Shown: piece by piece, positions 22,409 through 33,036 of the stretch
Position numbering within the stretch: position 1 is the first letter of the stretch
Layout: each line of letters starts with the position of its first letter
Assembly (NCBI GenBank): GCA_001600635.1
Contig: BCKL01000005.1
Coordinates: 677,886 to 741,885 of the forward strand
Direction: 5' to 3'
DNA length: 64,000 nt
Origin: Leucosporidium creatinivorum
Lineage: Eukaryota; Basidiomycota; Microbotryomycetes; Leucosporidiales; Leucosporidiaceae
Program-made: the position numbers and the translations under genes
Notes under the pieces: model-generated
What the model saw: the letters and a program-made list of their open reading frames with translations, nothing else
Databases searched by the model: none
Told to the model about the DNA's origin: nothing

Positions 22409-22736
22409 GCACGCCTAGCCGATGTCGAATCCAAGACGAGTGAGGCGGAGGAGGGAGAGCTTCGAGAGCTGCGGATGTCGGTTTCAACCTCGCAGGCGCG
22501 GCGGTTCCGAACATGCTCATTTTGCTGTAGGCGAGCAGGCAAGCCGTCTTGCAGCGCCTTGAGAGCGATCTCGCAGTATCTTGCCACGACTGAGCCTTTT
22601 TGATTGCGCTTGGAGGCCAAAGCCGAGGTTGGCTCCGAGACTCGGTCTGCTCTCTTCCACGACTGCGCGGTACTATCGAGGCATTCCATATACGTACAGA
22701 GGGAGAACTAAAAGTGTGTATCATCGCCTGCAGCCT
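22409..22736. other. Intergenic region between GPx and GT71
   Basis: A 328-bp gap between two minus-strand genes. It should contain the GT71 promoter and the GPx 3' end. No gene or obvious site is seen. Confidence 0.35.
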
Positions 22737-23779
22737 CTATTCCTGCTCGACATCGGGGGTAGGAGGGGCCGAGCCAGTGGCGCCGAGCAGCTTCTCGATA
22801 TCGGCCTCGAGAGCCTGAGGAGTGGTGGTCGACGAGTACCTGCCGGTAACCTTGCCGTTCTTGTCGACGAGGAACTTGCTGTGGACGCAGAAGCGAGTCG
22901 GGACGGGATGACGAGAGCGAAGAGGGAGCGTAACCCGAGGAGGGAGAGCGGGATGAGGAGGGCGAGGCGAGCGAGAAAGAGGTCAGCGCATGATAGTAAC
23001 ACCAACCACTCGTGCTGCAGACGTACGTGAAGTTCCACTTGATGCTGGTGGTGCCGAGAAGCCCGGGCTTCTCCTTCTTAAGGTAGCGGAACACCTCATT
23101 GGTCGAGTCTCCGTTGACGTCCGACTTCTTCATGAGGGGGAAGGTCACCCCGTGGTTGAGGGTGCAGAACGAGGCGACGTCGTCGTCGGTTCCGGGCTCT
23201 TGGGATCCGAACTGGTTGCAGGGGCTGTTCGCCGAGAAGGAGTCAGCGAGCCGTCATTCGCCGAGATCGGAGGGGAGAGAGTTGTAGGTATATGGACGGA
23301 GACTCTGTTACTCACAATCCGAGGACGACGAGGCCCTGGTCCTTGTACTTCTGGTGGAGCGCTTCGAGCCCGTCGTATTCTGCGGAAGGAGGTCTCGGTC
23401 AGCTCGGTGGTAGTTCAGTACAGAGATCAGCTCGGTCGTGATTCAGTGCAGTGGTGCATCGCTTTCAAGTTTCTTACGTTTTGTGAATCCACACTTGGAG
23501 GCAGTGTTGATTATTAAGACAACCTTGCCGGCGAGCTCCTGCGGGCGAGCAATTCGGATCAGCGCTGGTGCGAGTTGTAGTGACATATCACACTCTCTGC
23601 AAGGCAGCAAGTCGTCGCAACGTCCTGCACCTGAGCCAGTGTGGCTGCCGAGCATTGAAACAGGTGCTCGGACGAGCGCTCCTCTGTCCGCTACATTAAT
23701 AAGACGACTATACCTTGAAGTCGATGGAGCCCTTGGGCTTCTCAGCCTTGAGGTCGTAGAATGATGCAGCAGAAGACAT
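22737..23779 (-). CDS. Glutathione peroxidase / thiol peroxidase (HYR1/GPX3-like)
   Basis: Reduces hydrogen peroxide and lipid hydroperoxides. Fungal members use Cys rather than selenocysteine, usually take electrons from thioredoxin, and some act as peroxide sensors. The peptide starts [20 protein letters not shown]. The peroxidatic Cys sits in [20 protein letters not shown], and the family block [20 protein letters not shown] follows, its Cys being the usual resolving position. Then comes [12 protein letters not shown], and the conserved [20 protein letters not shown] near the end. It ends TPDVEQE. There are at least five coding exons. The first intron, about 23703-23545, is longer than most (roughly 160 nt). 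Confidence 0.9.
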
Positions 23780-24223
23780 GGTGCTGTTGCCGAGAGGGAG
23801 AGAGCGACGATCAACACCGTCGTCAGAGCACGCGAGCAGGGGCGGGAGACATACCGATGTGTAGGTTGTGTGTAGGAGCGTAGAGCGCGGAACGAGTTAC
23901 GGGTCAACGACAGAGCAAAGAAGCAGAGGTTGAGGCGGGAGAGCAAGAGCGGATTCGGCCAACGCGCCAACGCCATCGAACGAGCGGTCTTGAGCCGAGC
24001 TGCTCAGCGAGATCCCGTAAGCTGATTAGAAATTGGGAGCAGGTGCAGAATCTTGGAGCTTTGCAGCTGAAAGAAGGTGCAGAAGAGGAGGTTCGACCTT
24101 TCGGGGGCAGCGCCGAGGCCGAGTTCACTGCTGTCCTTCTGTAGCTGACCCTCATCACTCTGAGTCTATGACAAGCTCCCTTCGTGGGGGACTCTATTCC
24201 AATATTCCTGTCGTGCTATCAGC
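23780..24223. other. Intergenic region upstream of GPx
   Basis: A 444-bp gap holding the GPx promoter and the 3' end of the deubiquitinase. A GCTACAG word on the GPx strand near 24138 could be the acceptor of a 5'-leader intron, but no donor was pinned down. Confidence 0.35.
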
Positions 24224-27200
24224 TTACAACTTGCCCCCCTTCGCCTCCTCGGCGGCGAGCTCCTCTACAGTCGCGGCCGAGCCTGTCACTACATGAGGCT
24301 GGGGCTTGACTCGCTCATAGAATCTAAGGGAGCGAATGAAGTAGATCAGCGACTGGTGAGCAAAAGATACGAGAGAAGCCAACTCACAAGATATAAGCCT
24401 TGGACCTCAGCACCTCGTCCAGCGAGCAGGCGCGCACATCCTCGTCCGAGCAGAAGAACCACTTGCGCTCACTCGATCCTCCAGGTCCTTTGCCATGCCG
24501 ATCCGACTTGACGTACGCCGAGTAATGGCCCGTGACGAGGGTACCAAAGTGGACGACAACAGCGTAGAGCGAGTACTTGGCCTCGCCGACAATGTACTCG
24601 CTTTGCATGGGAGGAGGTGAGGGTCGGTGATGATGCCGAGGAGGAGGAGCGCCGGCCGGTCGGGGTGGCTTCTCGGTGGGAGCGAGGAAGGGCGTGAGGT
24701 CGAGATCCTCGGGGAAGGAGAGGTCGTCGTCGCGCTTTTTGAGGTTGATGAAGGAGGATCCAAAGAGGGAGGACTTGGAGGTCTGCTGGAATCGCTTGAG
24801 GTGGATGACGAGAACGGGAGGGAGGTCGGGTGCGGAGATGAGGTAGCGCTTGTGGGCGCGGCGGAGGATGTGACGAGCCGTCTTGGGAACGATGGGAGAA
24901 GGCTTGGAGGCGGTAGAGAAGGCGGTGGAGAGCGAGGCGACCGACTCGGACGGCGCGAGTTGGTTGATGGAAGCCGACTCGGCGTGGTGAAGCGAAGGGG
25001 CGGCCGAGGCGGAAGGGGTGATGGAGTCGTCGAGGGCTTCGACGTTGGCGGTGGTGAGAGGGATCTTGGCGCGCGAGTCGAGCGAGGTATCGGTGATGTT
25101 GCCGTCCTCGATGTCGGCGAGGGCGCTACGGTCGTCGTCGGTCGTTCCAAAGTCGGACAGCGAAGGCGGCTCCGAGTGCAGGGAGACGCTCGAGTAGGTG
25201 GCAGGGGAAGATGCCACGTTGTCGTTGTAGCTCGAGAGCGTCGAGATGGTGGCATTTGAGGGTCGGCGGTCACCATTGGTGTAGGGCTGCTCCTCGGCGC
25301 CGCCGTTGGCACGGATCGAGGGCAGGGGCGTCGTCCCAGCGGGGGGCGAATCGGGCGCCAAGCTGGGCGAAGGGGTGACCTCTTCCATCGCTGCTTCCTC
25401 GGCATCCTTGCGAGCCCTCTTGTCCGCTCCCTTCTTTGCTTTCCTCAGCAACCGCTCGCGCTTCTTGTTGTCGCGGGCTACTCGCCGCTTCTCGACGAGG
25501 TCGGGGTTGAGGTGCTTCCAGCAGTTGTGGCAGGCGAACATGTTGTCGCCTTCGAGGACCTCGACGCTGGTGAATTGACGGAAGCATTCGTAGAGGTCGG
25601 TCGACGTCTGATCTGGGCCGAGGCGAAGGGTGGAGGAGTTAGCGGTGGATGAGGGCGATGGAGGAGCAGGGGAGCCAGGAGGACGAGCGATTCGGATGGG
25701 AAGAGGGGCGGAGGCAGCGGTGGGGATCTCGACGAGTAGGCGTCGGATATAGGCGATCTGCTCGGCGGTGGGCTTGGGAATCTTGGTCTTCTTCTTCTTC
25801 CTCCGTCCGCGCGACACGGCCGAGCTTGCTGTGGTGGTCGAGCCAGCGCCCGAGGTCGAGCTGAGCACAGAAAGGGCGCGACCGAGAGGCGAGTGGTCGC
25901 GAGCACGGCCGTTGGGAGCGTTCGGCGCGTTGATGGCGCTGAGGCCACTGTTGAGGCCGCTGAGGAAGGCAGCAGGTCGTTGTCCGCCGAGCTTGGAGGG
26001 GTCGAGCGAGTTGTGGCGAGAGCGACCTCCCATGAAGTGGGGGTCGTGACCGTGCGGCTCGTTGGGGTGATGAGGGTGCTCCTCGTCAGTCTCGTACTCG
26101 GACGACGAGCTGGCCTCGTTCTCGCTGAGGGAGATGGGTTGGTGGCGAGGATGGGTGCTTGAAGACGAGGACGAGCCGTTGGAGGCGGTGCGATCGCTGC
26201 TGGACTTTTTGGAGAAGAAGCCCGACTGGAGAGTCTTGCGAATGCGGTCGCGCTGTAAAGGTCGAAGGGGTCAGCTTATCTGAACTTGCTCGAGGGCGTA
26301 CGCAAGGGCTCACCTTGCGCATCTTGTTTCCAACATCATCCCTCAGCGAAAGCGAGATGTCCATGAAGTCCTCGGTCGTAGCGGAGACTGGAAACGATCA
26401 CCGAAACGGTCAGCGGCGCCTCCTTCCTCCCAAGGCCTTCAAGAACTCACCGTGCTTGCACTCGTCGCAAATCACCACACTCGCGAGCTTCCCATCAAAG
26501 ACACTGGCGATGAAAGGCTTCATCCTCGGCTGGGGGTTGCCCTGCGCATCGACATCTTGATGTTCCTCGTCCTCCTCATCCGCCGACGACTCGGACGAAG
26601 AAGAAGAGCTGTCGTTATCGCTGCTGGTCTCTTCCTCCGTCTCGTAGCCTCCAACACTGCTGTCCTCCTCGTCGGTAGAGGCAATCTCGGGCGGCTCTTC
26701 GGCGACCGGCGTCATGGCGTTCATGCCAGTCGATGATCCACGCAGGGTCTTGAACGTTCCTGCGCGACTGTTCATACCAGGACGACGACGAGCGGGTTTG
26801 GGTGCCGCTGCCCGGACTTTCTTGATGAGCTGGGGTCGGATAAGCGTCAGCAAGAGGTCGGTCGGCCAGGTCTCCCGCTCGTCTCCTGAGGTGCGACCTC
26901 AACACTCACGTCAACTTCCTCCATCATGATGCCGTCAATCAAATGCCTTAGCACTTCATGCGCATCCTGCTGCGTTGCCTGAGCGTACTCCTCATGCTTC
27001 GAGCTGAGATGGCGAAGCAGGGTCTTGGGGTTGAAGACCTTCTTGCCACGAGCAGGGTCATTCGAGACGTCCAGATTCTTGAGCAGGGTGATGAGCGCCT
27101 GGGTGAGGGGCAGCGGCGAGAGCAGCGCTTCGGGGTCGGGATTATAAGTCTCGGACGCGGGGGAAAGGCTGAGGAGGGCGGGCGAGGTGATGGGAGGCTT

Positions 27201-27487
27201 GGCGATGATGTCGTTCAGCGGGTGCGAAACGGCGAGCGCCTGCAGGATCGTGTTGTAGAAGCATCTGCGGAACGAGATCCTGGCATCAGCCGCGCTGCCC
27301 ACCTCACGTCGGCCGTTTCGGCGCTCCCGCGGGCACTCACGAGTTGCCCAGGTTAACGAGACCGACACTGTGAAGATGCAGTACATTAGTAGTGATCGGC
27401 GCTACGTCCTTAGGCCGAGAGAGCGTACTGGTAGATGTCAGCTACAGGCTCTGCGCGCGCGGTGAAGGTGTTGCGGCGGGCGCGCAT
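24224..27487 (-). CDS. Ubiquitin carboxyl-terminal hydrolase, USP16/USP45-like
   Basis: A cysteine protease that removes ubiquitin. The Cys box GLVNLGNSCFYNTILQALA and the QQDAHEVLRHLIDGIMM block are near the N-terminus. A Ser/Asp/Glu-rich linker and the CDECKH segment come next. A second domain half carries PPVLVIHLKRFQQTSKSSLF, and the His box lies in YAVVVHFGTLVTGHYSAYVK. The last exon adds FYERVKPQPHVV and ends EEAKGGKL. A long disordered insert rich in Ser, Pro and Lys splits the catalytic domain between the CDECKH block and the His box, as in USP16/USP45. The FACHNCWKHLNPDLVEKRRV segment supplies Cys pairs for a Zn ribbon. I start at ATG 27487; the Cys box is encoded by a 27-nt exon. 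No upstream exon could be joined in frame. Confidence 0.85.
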
Positions 27488-29416
27488 GGCGAGAGGGCTA
27501 GACGAGCAGGACCGGCCTGCTACAGATGGTGATCAGACGGTGGTCAGCCTGAGTCTCGCACAAGAGCAGCCTCCTGCCTAGCAGTACGCCCCGCGACCCC
27601 AGATGGCATCCCCAAGCTAAGCGTCGCCTTCGGCCTCTCTCTCGCCTCATCTCGCGCTTCTCCTGCCGTCGGAAGCGGAGAAAAAAGACGTACAGATGTA
27701 GATCCAATTCCTGCGCTTGTGCTGTACTGTCCTGAAGGCTCAGAAACTTGATCCGGCGGGGTGGGGGCCTCGAGAGTCGCGAGGAGAAGCGAGAAGGGGG
27801 GCGGAAGGCGGGGCTGACCGTGTACACGAGAGTCGAAGGTTGTAAGTGCTGGTCGTAGATACAAGTTTAATGCTGCACGAGCTGCCTCCGGGTTGAGCTA
27901 GAGGCGCGGCGAGTTGAAGGCGGGAAGCGAAGGAGCAGAACGTCGCCACGGGGCGACCTTCGCTCTTCTCTGAGTCGGGCTACAGCTTCTCTCAGCGGCT
28001 CAATGCCTCTGTATGGTATCATTACACTCGCTGCAGCTCAGCCGAGCCTGCTGCCTACTCTTGGAGGACTACAGACACCCGCAGCGACCACTTCCGAGAG
28101 ACTTGAACTCCGCTCTCCCTCTCAGTCGCTTCTGCACATTACTCGGTCAAAGCAATACTTTTGGGGGTCGAGGAGTGAGTTATGTATCTTAGTACACTGC
28201 TGCATTACCGCCACTCGGTGCCCAACAGTCAGGACCAGCCTTCTCGCCTGCTATGACATCGGCTCGCCCGGTGCCGACTCTAACGGGCGCGTGTAAGAGA
28301 TGAGAGGCAGCAGATTGATTGCGCCTTATACTTACTCAGCGTTAAGAGGGTGTGGGCGAGACGGTGTTCAGCGCGCGCCACTCGCGTTGACCAGCTTCAC
28401 CGAAGCCACCGCTCGGAGATGGGCTCTCCCTCCGAGCGAGCGTGCAGACCTGGAGACAGGATGGGAGCACGGGCAGATGACTCGATACTGTATTCACCGT
28501 TGATGGGTCCGATGTGCACGAGAAAGTATGCTAGACGGGCTGTCGCAGAGCATTCGAGAGCGAGGAGACGAGCGCCGAGCTGCTCGTGCAGGCGAGCAAG
28601 CGGGGTTCAGATCTCGAGTCGCGACTGCATATGTAGCATTACCTGCTTAGTCTACCTTGCAGCGCCACTGAGCGCGATGTGGGCGACAGAGCCGTCTTAA
28701 AAGAGGGTGGACTCGGAGCAGCTCGGCGATGAGCAGGCAGCGAAGTTCGACGGAGAAAGGCGGCCGTGGATAGACGTTAGGGTATATCGGGACTCTTTAC
28801 AAAGTCAAGTTTGCCTTCACAGATGACCTGTGTCCTTGCAAGACTTGCAGCTGCCTCATCTCGGTGCAGAAGCTCCGCTCCTCTTCCGTCGACCTTTCTC
28901 TCCATCAAGCAGCGCCGAGCAATGCGCCAAGTCATTTTCTGTTCCGTTCCAGATGAACCCGAGAAGCTACATCTTGACTTGTGTACCTCTGGACTTCTGC
29001 TCACAAGTGAGTGTACGCAGCCGAGAGGACGAGAAGCTCGAAGCTCGAACTCGGCTCTTTCTCGGTCACATCAAACATCACCAACAGGTGAGCTTCGGTG
29101 GCATTCCTGACGGCAACACGAGTTCCTCGCTGCGCTCTACACCCTACTACACTTCCCGCTACACCCAAGCTCGCCCAGCACAAGCGCCAGCAGCTCCACC
29201 TCTCGAAGCTGCCCAGCCGACTCTCGATCCCAACAGCCAGCTTTCAAGCATGAGAAAGCCGTACACAATCGACCGGGAGCTCTGTACCACCCTGCAGGCG
29301 ACTCCCCTCGATGTCACTACTCTTCTCGCAGCGCTTCAGCTCGCTGGCATGACGTTGAAGATGAGAGAGCTAACACTTTCTCTCGCTCGTCGCAACAGGC
29401 TACAGCACAGCAACAC
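27488..29416. other. Divergent intergenic region, deubiquitinase / neutral trehalase (about 1.9 kb)
   Basis: The longest gene-poor stretch of the window. It separates two divergent starts and should hold both promoters. Open frames occur, notably one from 28830 that runs toward the trehalase start and a minus-strand one at 27544-27864, but neither shows a family motif and neither joins a neighbour in frame. The CGCAACAG just before the trehalase ATG looks like a splice acceptor, so a 5'-leader intron is possible. GCTCGGCGATGAG near 28723 repeats a word common in other spacers. Confidence 0.45.
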
Positions 29417-32400
29417 ATGGCCCCAGTCATCGATATTCCTAATACTGGCGCCCCTCCTCCCGAGGTCGCCGTCTTTTCGCCTACATCTCACTCGTTCACG
29501 GACGACGAGAACCCCCTGCGCCGTCTTCCCGGAGCGCAAGAGGATGCTTCCATTCTGTACGCGAGGCCGCAGGCTAGGCGCAACAAGACGAGGACCTTCT
29601 CTGAGGTATGTAGTCTGGTCCTGCTCCCCCGACTGGTAGCTGATGTAGGACTTTCGGCGCAGAGCGGAGGCTTCGCTGCTATCGCCAAGCAGCGCAACGT
29701 CTACGCGGATGATTCGACACCTCGCTCGAGGAGGATGTCTCACGGTGCGCTCTACTTGTCTGGATGTGCTGCAGAGCTACCTGCTGACCCATTTCGAACA
29801 GACGAGGCGTCGCAAAAGCCTCGCCGATTCTTGGTTGATGTCGAGGAGACGATGAAGCTCGTTCTGGAGCAGGAGGACACTGATGGCAACTTCCAGGTGA
29901 GCAGGGGTCTGCATCTAGCGTTATAGGACACCGCTGATGTGCTCTGACGCTCGCAGATTGCCGCTACGGACAAGGGTCCCAAGGTCTTCTCGCTCGGCAC
30001 CGCCTCCAGCAACGGCTACAACTCGTTCGACGTGAGTTGACGCGATAGAGCCAGCGTCTCGAGCCTATCTAACCCTCTCAACAGATCCGTGGAACCTACA
30101 TGCTCTCCAACCTCCTCCAAGAGCTCGCCCTCGCTCGCGACCACGGCCAGAAGTCTATCGTCCTCGACGAGGCTCGTCTGTCCGAGAACCCCGTCTCGCG
30201 ACTGAGCAGGATGATCCGACACTCGTTCTGGAGCAACCTCACTCGCCGCATCGACGGTGATGGACTCGAGGCCATTTGCGCCGACCCCAAGGTGAGCCGT
30301 CGACCGTCTCGGGCCCTTCTCGGCGCTGAACGAGACTGACCGGTCCGTACGATTTCCGCTCCCTCTTCGCCGACCCAGAACCGCAACAAGAACCAAGCAC
30401 CTCGCGTCTACGTTCCCGAAGCCGAGCCCGGCATGAAGAAGTACTATGAGCGGATCGCCCAGCTCAAGCCTCACCTCGGCCTCATCGTCGACACCGTGCC
30501 GACCAACTTCACCGCCGAATGGGTCAAATCGAGGAACGAGCAGCCTGGTATTCTTGCATTGGCGATGAAGGAGATCAAGAAGGATGGCGAGGACTCGGAC
30601 TTCGAGGGCATCCCGTTCGTCGTGCCCGGAGCGAGGTTCAACGAGCTCTACAACGTGAGCCTGTCACACTTTCTCGCGCTGAGCAGCATGTTGACCACCT
30701 CTTCTTCGTACAGTGGGACAGCTACTTCATCTCCCTCGGACTGCTAGCGGACGGTAACGTCGACCTCGCCAAGGGCATCGTCGAGCATTTCCTCTTCGAA
30801 ATCAAGCACTACGGCAAGATCCTCAACGGCAACCGCAGGTGCGTTCGATGCCAGAGACCTCTCGCTCCTGCGCTAACGTCGATTATCACTACAGCTACTA
30901 CCTCTGCCGCTCTCAGCCTCCCTTCCTCACCGACCTCATTCTCCAAGTGTACGCCCAACTCGATCCCGCCAACGCCGAGGACAACAAGGCATGGCTCAAG
31001 CGGGCGATCCAGGGCGCCATCAAGGAGTACCACACCGTTTGGCAAGACCCTCGCCGTCTCGACGAGGTGACCGGACTCTCTCGCTACCGCCCCGACGGAC
31101 TCGGCATTCCCCCCGAGACGGAGGCCTCTCACTTCACCGCCGTTCTCCAGCCCTACGCCGACGAGCTCGGCATCAGCGTCAACGAGTTCAACGAGAAGTA
31201 CAACGCCGGCGAGGTGGACGTTCCCAAGCTCGACGAGTACTTCTTGCACGACCGCGGAGTCAGGGAGAGTGGACACGACACGACCTATCGCTTCGAGAAG
31301 CGTTGCGCCAACCTCGGGACGATCGACCTGTGCTCCTTGCTCTACAAGTACGAAATCGACATCGCCGCCACCATCAAGGAGCACTTTGACGACTCGCTCG
31401 AGCTGGTCGAGGACTACGAGATCTCGGCGTTCCCCTTCGGAACCGAGATCAAGTACATCGGACCCGCCGACTTCAACACTGGAGAGCACGGCACCAACTC
31501 GAGTCTCGGCAAGGTGCAGACTTCGGCCGAGTGGACCGCTCGCGCCGAGAGGAGGAAGGTCCTCGCCGATTACTACCTCTGGCACGAGGGACGTGGGATC
31601 TACACCGATTGGGATTGCGCCAAAGGCAAGCAGAGCCTCTACGATTCGGTCACCACCTTTTGGCCGATGTGGGCGGGAATGGCGAGCGAGGCGCAGGCCG
31701 AGAAGGTTACGTGAGTTGAACTCGCTTCGTCGACTCCTCGCATGAGATGCTGACCGTCCTCTCCTCTCTCATAGCCAACGCGGCCTTCACCTGTTTGAGG
31801 TCGCTGGTGGACTCGTCTCTGGTACCGACTCTTCGAGGGGACGTGTTTCGCTTCAGCGACCGAACCGTCAGTGGGAGTGAGTCGCCGTTCCCCTTCGCTG
31901 CTGCTGCTACTCGACGCTGATGCTCCTTCTTATCAAAGCTACCCTGCTGCTTGGGTGCGTCGACTCGAAACGCCTATGCCGAGACCGAGCTGACCCTGAC
32001 TTCTCGTCCTTCCTCTCGCGCTCACAGCCTCCTCAGTATGTTTGTTTCCCTCCTGCCGTTCGTCGTTCTAGCACTCACCGTTCCTCTCTCTCTCTCGTAG
32101 CCAAATCATGGCCTGTGCGTCTCGCTCACCGCCCTTCTCAGTGAGCCATCGCTGACCTTCTGATTCTCGCCGAGCAGGGGGCGGACTTCAAAAGTACGGA
32201 CACCACCACGAGGCTCAGCGTGTTGCTTACCGCTGGCTCTACATGTGAGTTTGGCTCGATCCACTTCCCCTCGGAGCAACAGCTGACTCGTTCGCCATAC
32301 AGGGTCACTTGCGGATTCGTCGAGGCCGGGTTCGTCTCCCTTCGAGGTTGGCGCTGATTGCCCTTGCTGACTTCTCGTTTCAACAGTGGCTGCGTTCCCG

Positions 32401-32692
32401 AGAAGTTCAACGCCGTCGAGTCCTCCTCCAACATTGACGCCGAGTACGGCAACCAGGGAACCGACTTCACCTTGATCCCTCGCGAAGGCTTTGGCTGGTT
32501 CGTCGCCTTCCTCCCCTTCCTCGCCATTCTCGCAGCTGGTTAACTTTCTTTGTCTAATACAGGACCAACGCCAGCTACCAGCTCGGCCTCGAGGTCATCA
32601 CTCAGTTCCAGCGCCGCGCGCTCGGCGCTCTCACCCCTCCCGATTCCTTCTTCTACGGCCCCAGGAAGGGTCAGCAGCAGCCCGCTCCCTGA
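29417..32692 (+). CDS. NTH1: Neutral trehalase (GH37) with N-terminal calcium-binding domain
   Basis: Cytosolic hydrolase that splits trehalose to two glucoses on recovery from stress or dormancy. The regulatory N-terminus holds basic-Ser sites suitable for protein kinase A (RNKTRTFSE and RRMSH) and the calcium-binding domain ([20 protein letters not shown]). The catalytic domain has [20 protein letters not shown] (signature 1), [14 protein letters not shown], and signature 2 QWDYPAAWPPHQIMAWGGL. It ends [13 protein letters not shown]. Signature 2 is assembled from five exons, including micro-exons at 31939-31954 (16 nt), 32028-32035 (8 nt) and 32101-32114 (14 nt). The intron before 31939 ends in AAAG, not the usual pyrimidine-AG. 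The roughly 800-residue size fits the family. The start at 29417 is the first ATG in the family frame after a likely leader acceptor. Confidence 0.94.
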
Positions 32693-33036
32693 ACGGACCC
32701 CACACCAACCAATGTACAAAGTCGGTTCCCTCCTGTAGAAATCGCTTAACCCCCCACGAGACTGTGAAACTCAAGCATGATCATCCCATCTCGAGGCGCT
32801 CGGCGAAGGAGTCGAAAGTATACTGCAGCTTCTTCGTCGGACTCGCTCTGCAAAAGATTCGTTTGACCTCTCGCTGTGCAATACTTTCGGCCGACGGCAA
32901 GCACAACTCGACTTTCGCCGTCTCCGCTCACAACGTCAGCGCTCGGCGGCTCGCGCTCGACACAGGTTGCCTTCGCCATCTTTCCTCGTTTCTCGCTTCG
33001 ACTCGTGTACCGACCTTTCTCAACGACTTGAAGGGC
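32693..33036. other. Intergenic region, trehalase to MGM1
   Basis: A 344-bp gap between tandem plus-strand genes: the trehalase 3' end and the MGM1 promoter. An open frame from 32491 runs in phase across this gap into MGM1, but its upstream part overlaps trehalase exons, so I reject it as an extension. Confidence 0.4.

Noticed and set aside
24407-25405. Long Ser/Pro/Arg-rich frame on the minus strand
   Set aside because: It is a frame-shifted reading of the deubiquitinase exon, which has clear catalytic motifs in the other frame.
28830-29639. Frame running into the trehalase gene
   Set aside because: It is out of phase with the trehalase frame and shows no recognisable motif.
32491-33036. 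N-terminal extension of MGM1 from 32491
   Set aside because: It overlaps the last trehalase exons in another frame; the ATG at 33037 gives a good mitochondrial presequence.
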